DNA from: JAADCS01 sp964473735
GTDB lineage: Bacteria > Hydrothermota > Hydrothermia > LBFQ01
Direction of reading: 5' to 3'
Length of the DNA stretch: 7,719 bases
Assembly (NCBI GenBank): GCA_964473735.1
Contig: CAYYQD010000068.1
Span: 1-7,719, forward strand
The notes below the pieces were generated by a model, which ran no database searches, was not told the origin of the DNA, and worked only from the letters and a program-made list of their open reading frames with translations. Below, in pieces: positions 6,250-7,719 of this stretch. The number at the start of each line of letters is the position of its first letter. Position 1 is the stretch's first letter. The position numbers were made by a program, and so were the translations under genes.

Positions 6250-6867
6250 ATGTTGGGGAGATTGTACGTTATCCTTGACGACACCTACTTATCTCCGGAG
6301 AACGTTAAAGAGGTAGCCGTGAAGGTTATTAGGGGCGGTGCGGACGTCCTACAGCTCAGGGCCGAGCGTTGGGATACGGATACGATTAAGAGGGTGGCGG
6401 ATGCCGTGTATCCGATCGCCAGGGAGAACGGCGTCCCCTTCATAATAAACGATTACGTCGGTCTTGCCGTAGATTACGATGGGGTACATATCGGTTCCGA
6501 AGATGCCCCTTACGATGAGGCGAGACGCCTCTTAGGGGACGGTAAGATCGTAGGGGTCTCCTGCTACGATTCCGTTGAGACGGCGTTGAGGATGCAGGAG
6601 GTGGGGGCAGATTACGTGGCCTTTTCCTCTCCCTACCCTTCCCCTACGAAGCCGAATAAGGGCGTGGCCCCTCTGAATGTGCTCACTGAGGCGTCCAGGG
6701 TTTTGAGGATACCCTTTTACGTTATAGGGGGGATAGACGAGACCCGTGCGAGGGAGGTTGTGAGGGCCGGGGCCTACGGTGTGGCCGTGGTTAGCGCCGT
6801 ACTAAAGGCCGAGGATCCGGAGGAGGCCACGAGGAGGTTAAGGGATGCGGTATATTCCTCTGCTTAG
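6250..6867 (+). CDS. thiE: Thiamine phosphate synthase ThiE
   Basis: ThiE joins hydroxymethylpyrimidine diphosphate with thiazole phosphate to give thiamine phosphate. The 205-residue length and TIM-barrel pattern are normal. Diagnostic segments: LQLRAER (34-40) with the diphosphate-binding Arg R37; FIINDYVGLA (64-73) and GVHIGSEDAP (78-87), carrying the Asp residues that bind Mg (D68 and probably D85 or neighbour); IVGVSCYD (100-107); ADYVAFSSPYPSPTKP (120-135) with the conserved Lys K134; VIGGID (158-163); and GVAVVSAV (177-184). The Lys two residues after the conserved Arg in the B. subtilis enzyme (QFREK) is Glu here (E39), with an Arg next (R40). The usual GPxFPTxTK loop reads SSPYPSPTK. 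Both are deviations within a clearly recognisable family member. The gene is divergent from the glycosyltransferase, appears leaderless, and overlaps the lipoprotein gene by 23 bases. No other thiamine gene is present. Confidence 0.93.
   Translation: MLGRLYVILDDTYLSPENVKEVAVKVIRGGADVLQLRAERWDTDTIKRVADAVYPIARENGVPFIINDYVGLAVDYDGVHIGSEDAPYDEARRLLGDGKIVGVSCYDSVETALRMQEVGADYVAFSSPYPSPTKPNKGVAPLNVLTEASRVLRIPFYVIGGIDETRAREVVRAGAYGVAVVSAVLKAEDPEEATRRLRDAVYSSA
6832..6837 (+). promoter_or_regulatory. Strong Shine-Dalgarno AGGAGG for the lipoprotein gene
   Basis: AGGAGG lies 7 bases before the ATG at 6845-6847, an optimal spacing. It is made from two consecutive AGG arginine codons in the end of thiE, so the site is embedded in coding sequence. 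It decides the start of the overlapping lipoprotein gene and shows that this genome uses canonical Shine-Dalgarno initiation at some internal genes. Confidence 0.85.
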
Positions 6868-7579
6868 CCTACTCCTCTCCTCATGCTCCGTACCCTTCCT
6901 GCGGAGGTCCCCACCCCCCTACGATAAGATCGTGGTGGTTATCTCCTACGATGGTAAAGGCCTCTCCGCCGTTGAGCCGGACACGGCGGCGAAGGTGGTC
7001 AAAATATCCCTCATAGGGGATTACGGTGAGAGTGAGTTTCACTTCAGTAAGAGCGTTCATTTCGGTGAAATTGACGAGAGTACGGGTTCCTACACGATGG
7101 ATCCCAAGATGGTGGCCATACTTGAGGCCGACGTCGGCAGGGAGCTGTCTAAGGCCAACCTGAAGGTATCGCGGATGCTCAAGTCCATAAAGGTTCCGGG
7201 GAGCGTGAAGTTGCTCAAACCCAATTCCGACCTACCCGACTGGGATACGATAACGGTCAGGTGGGAGGGGAAGGCCAAGATGTATGCAATTAGGCTTTAC
7301 GCCTTTACTATGATGGTTCAGAAGGACGAGATAGCCATCGTGGATAGTACCTCCTACACCTTTGACCTGAGTAACCTGTACGGGGATGGGTTCTTCAGCG
7401 TACGTATATGCCCTATCGGTGGTAGCGACCCCTCGGCGAAGGAGAAGGTCAAGGTCTTCGCTCTGGGAAGGTGCATCACTAAGACCTTTATAGTGGGGAA
7501 CCCGGAGGTATGGGAGGGTGAGACCCCATCGCCTCCGTGGAACGGGGACGACCTCCTGTGGTACTTGCTCATGATGTAA
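6845..7579 (+). CDS. Putative lipoprotein of unknown function with a possible FN3/Ig-like domain
   Basis: I do not recognise this 244-residue protein by family. The N-terminus MRYIPLLSLLLSSC is a short lipoprotein signal: one Arg, a hydrophobic core and a lipobox LSSC (11-14) with C14 as the lipidated Cys. Ser at +2 would allow outer-membrane sorting by E. coli rules. A proline-rich linker (RRSPPPYDK) follows. Residues about 130-218 look like a beta sandwich: PDWDTITVRWEGKAKMYAIR, then alternating strands ending in SVRICP and KVKVFALGRC, reminiscent of fibronectin type III or Ig-like repeats. C189 and C210 could form a disulfide. The C-terminus is rich in Pro, Trp and acidic residues and ends hydrophobic (LLWYLLMM). 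It overlaps thiE by 23 bases, so both are probably on one transcript, yet no thiamine role is suggested by its sequence. The start is set by the AGGAGG site. Confidence 0.75.
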   Translation: MRYIPLLSLLLSSCSVPFLRRSPPPYDKIVVVISYDGKGLSAVEPDTAAKVVKISLIGDYGESEFHFSKSVHFGEIDESTGSYTMDPKMVAILEADVGRELSKANLKVSRMLKSIKVPGSVKLLKPNSDLPDWDTITVRWEGKAKMYAIRLYAFTMMVQKDEIAIVDSTSYTFDLSNLYGDGFFSVRICPIGGSDPSAKEKVKVFALGRCITKTFIVGNPEVWEGETPSPPWNGDDLLWYLLMM

Positions 7580-7719
7580 CATCCGGACGAGGGGACGACG
7601 GGATGAACGGTCCGTCATCAGCGATTCCCTGCCATGCCGGGTATTATCCACGACGGGTTTAAATGCCTTTACCACCTCTTTGCGATGTGCAGATACACAA
7701 TCGGGTACGCCAAGTATAG
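7580..7719. other. Right-edge intergenic region with a weak hairpin
   Basis: These 140 bases hold no confident gene. An imperfect stem (GATG-A-ACG, 7602-7609, with CGT-CATC, 7613-7619; one bulge and a 3-base loop) lies 22 bases after the lipoprotein stop, but no T-tract follows, so a terminator is not supported. A TATTAT at 7642-7647 could be a -10 element on the plus strand, without a good -35 or a convincing gene after it. No tRNA-like fold is seen. Confidence 0.4.
7669..7719 (-). CDS. Possible C-terminal tail of a minus-strand gene (partial)
   Basis: Reading the minus strand from the right edge gives 16 open codons, LYLAYPIVYLHIAKRW, then TAA at 7669-7671. The hydrophobic-aromatic stretch ending in basic residues looks like a membrane-protein end, and the location, convergent with the lipoprotein gene, is sensible. 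It is too short to prove coding, and one other minus-strand frame and short plus-strand frames are also partly open here. Confidence 0.2.
   Translation of the reverse strand, partial: LYLAYPIVYLHIAKRW

Noticed and set aside
6162..6284. Upstream extension of the glycosyltransferase by 41 residues, starting at the ATG at 6282-6284
   Set aside because: It would overlap the thiE start and span the divergent promoter region; the extra residues look non-coding, and the ATG at 6159-6161 begins right before the plausible enzyme sequence.
7595..7657. Direct repeat ACGACGGG at 7595-7602 and 7650-7657
   Set aside because: Two copies of 8 bases in GC-rich DNA are expected by chance, and no further copies were seen nearby.
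7232..7675. 147-residue minus-strand frame antisense to the lipoprotein gene
   Set aside because: Its translation has no coherent pattern, it lies almost wholly opposite a gene with a strong Shine-Dalgarno and lipobox, and it would need a GTG start with poor context.
7663..7719. Plus-strand 18-codon ORF (ATG at 7663, TAG at 7717) and an ATG at 7685 open to the edge
   Set aside because: Both are too short to support; neither has a ribosome-binding site, and the TATTAT at 7642 is at an unconvincing distance.

Overview
The window reads as a compact piece of a bacterial chromosome. It has seven complete protein genes, one clear gene tail at the left edge, and a possible second tail at the right edge. 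Gaps are short, several genes overlap, and AGG (Arg) and ATA (Ile) codons are frequent, a usage often seen in thermophiles. The left-edge gene ends in a tail that resembles the C-terminal sorting domains of the Bacteroidetes type IX secretion system and of related candidate phyla. With the TPR/membrane proteins and a GpgS-type glycosyltransferase, this suggests a possibly thermophilic, Gram-negative-type lineage related to the FCB group or WOR-3/Hydrothermae-like phyla. That placement is inference; no rRNA or other taxonomic marker is present.

Layout. Positions 1-93 hold the end of a plus-strand gene for a probably secreted protein. A strong hairpin at 98-119 separates it from the convergent gene clpC. 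From 6161 down to 184 five minus-strand genes are tightly packed: a glucosyl-3-phosphoglycerate synthase-like glycosyltransferase (4971-6161), an exported TPR protein with membrane helices (4072-4965), an RNase HII/HIII-like protein (3344-4075), a membrane-anchored TPR protein (2707-3315) and the AAA+ unfoldase ClpC (184-2703). On the plus strand, divergent from these, thiE (6250-6867) overlaps a lipoprotein gene of unknown function (6845-7579). The last 140 bases are mostly non-coding as far as I can see.

Regulation. Three genes that seem to begin transcripts (the glycosyltransferase, thiE and the membrane TPR gene) each have a TATAAT or TACAAT hexamer only 8-11 bases before the start codon and no Shine-Dalgarno sequence. 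A sigma-70-type start site would then fall within a few bases of the ATG, so these mRNAs look leaderless. By contrast, two genes inside operons (clpC and the lipoprotein gene) have Shine-Dalgarno-like sequences. This split, together with a likely missing active-site aspartate in the RNase H-like protein, is the most notable content. I see no CRISPR array, transposon, phage gene or defence system.

How the genes work together. ClpC is a protein quality-control unfoldase, probably working with a ClpP encoded elsewhere. The glycosyltransferase probably makes the precursor of the compatible solute glucosylglycerate. ThiE makes thiamine phosphate. The TPR proteins and the lipoprotein are envelope components. 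The minus-strand group may have a stress-related theme (osmolyte synthesis and proteostasis), but co-orientation alone does not prove it.
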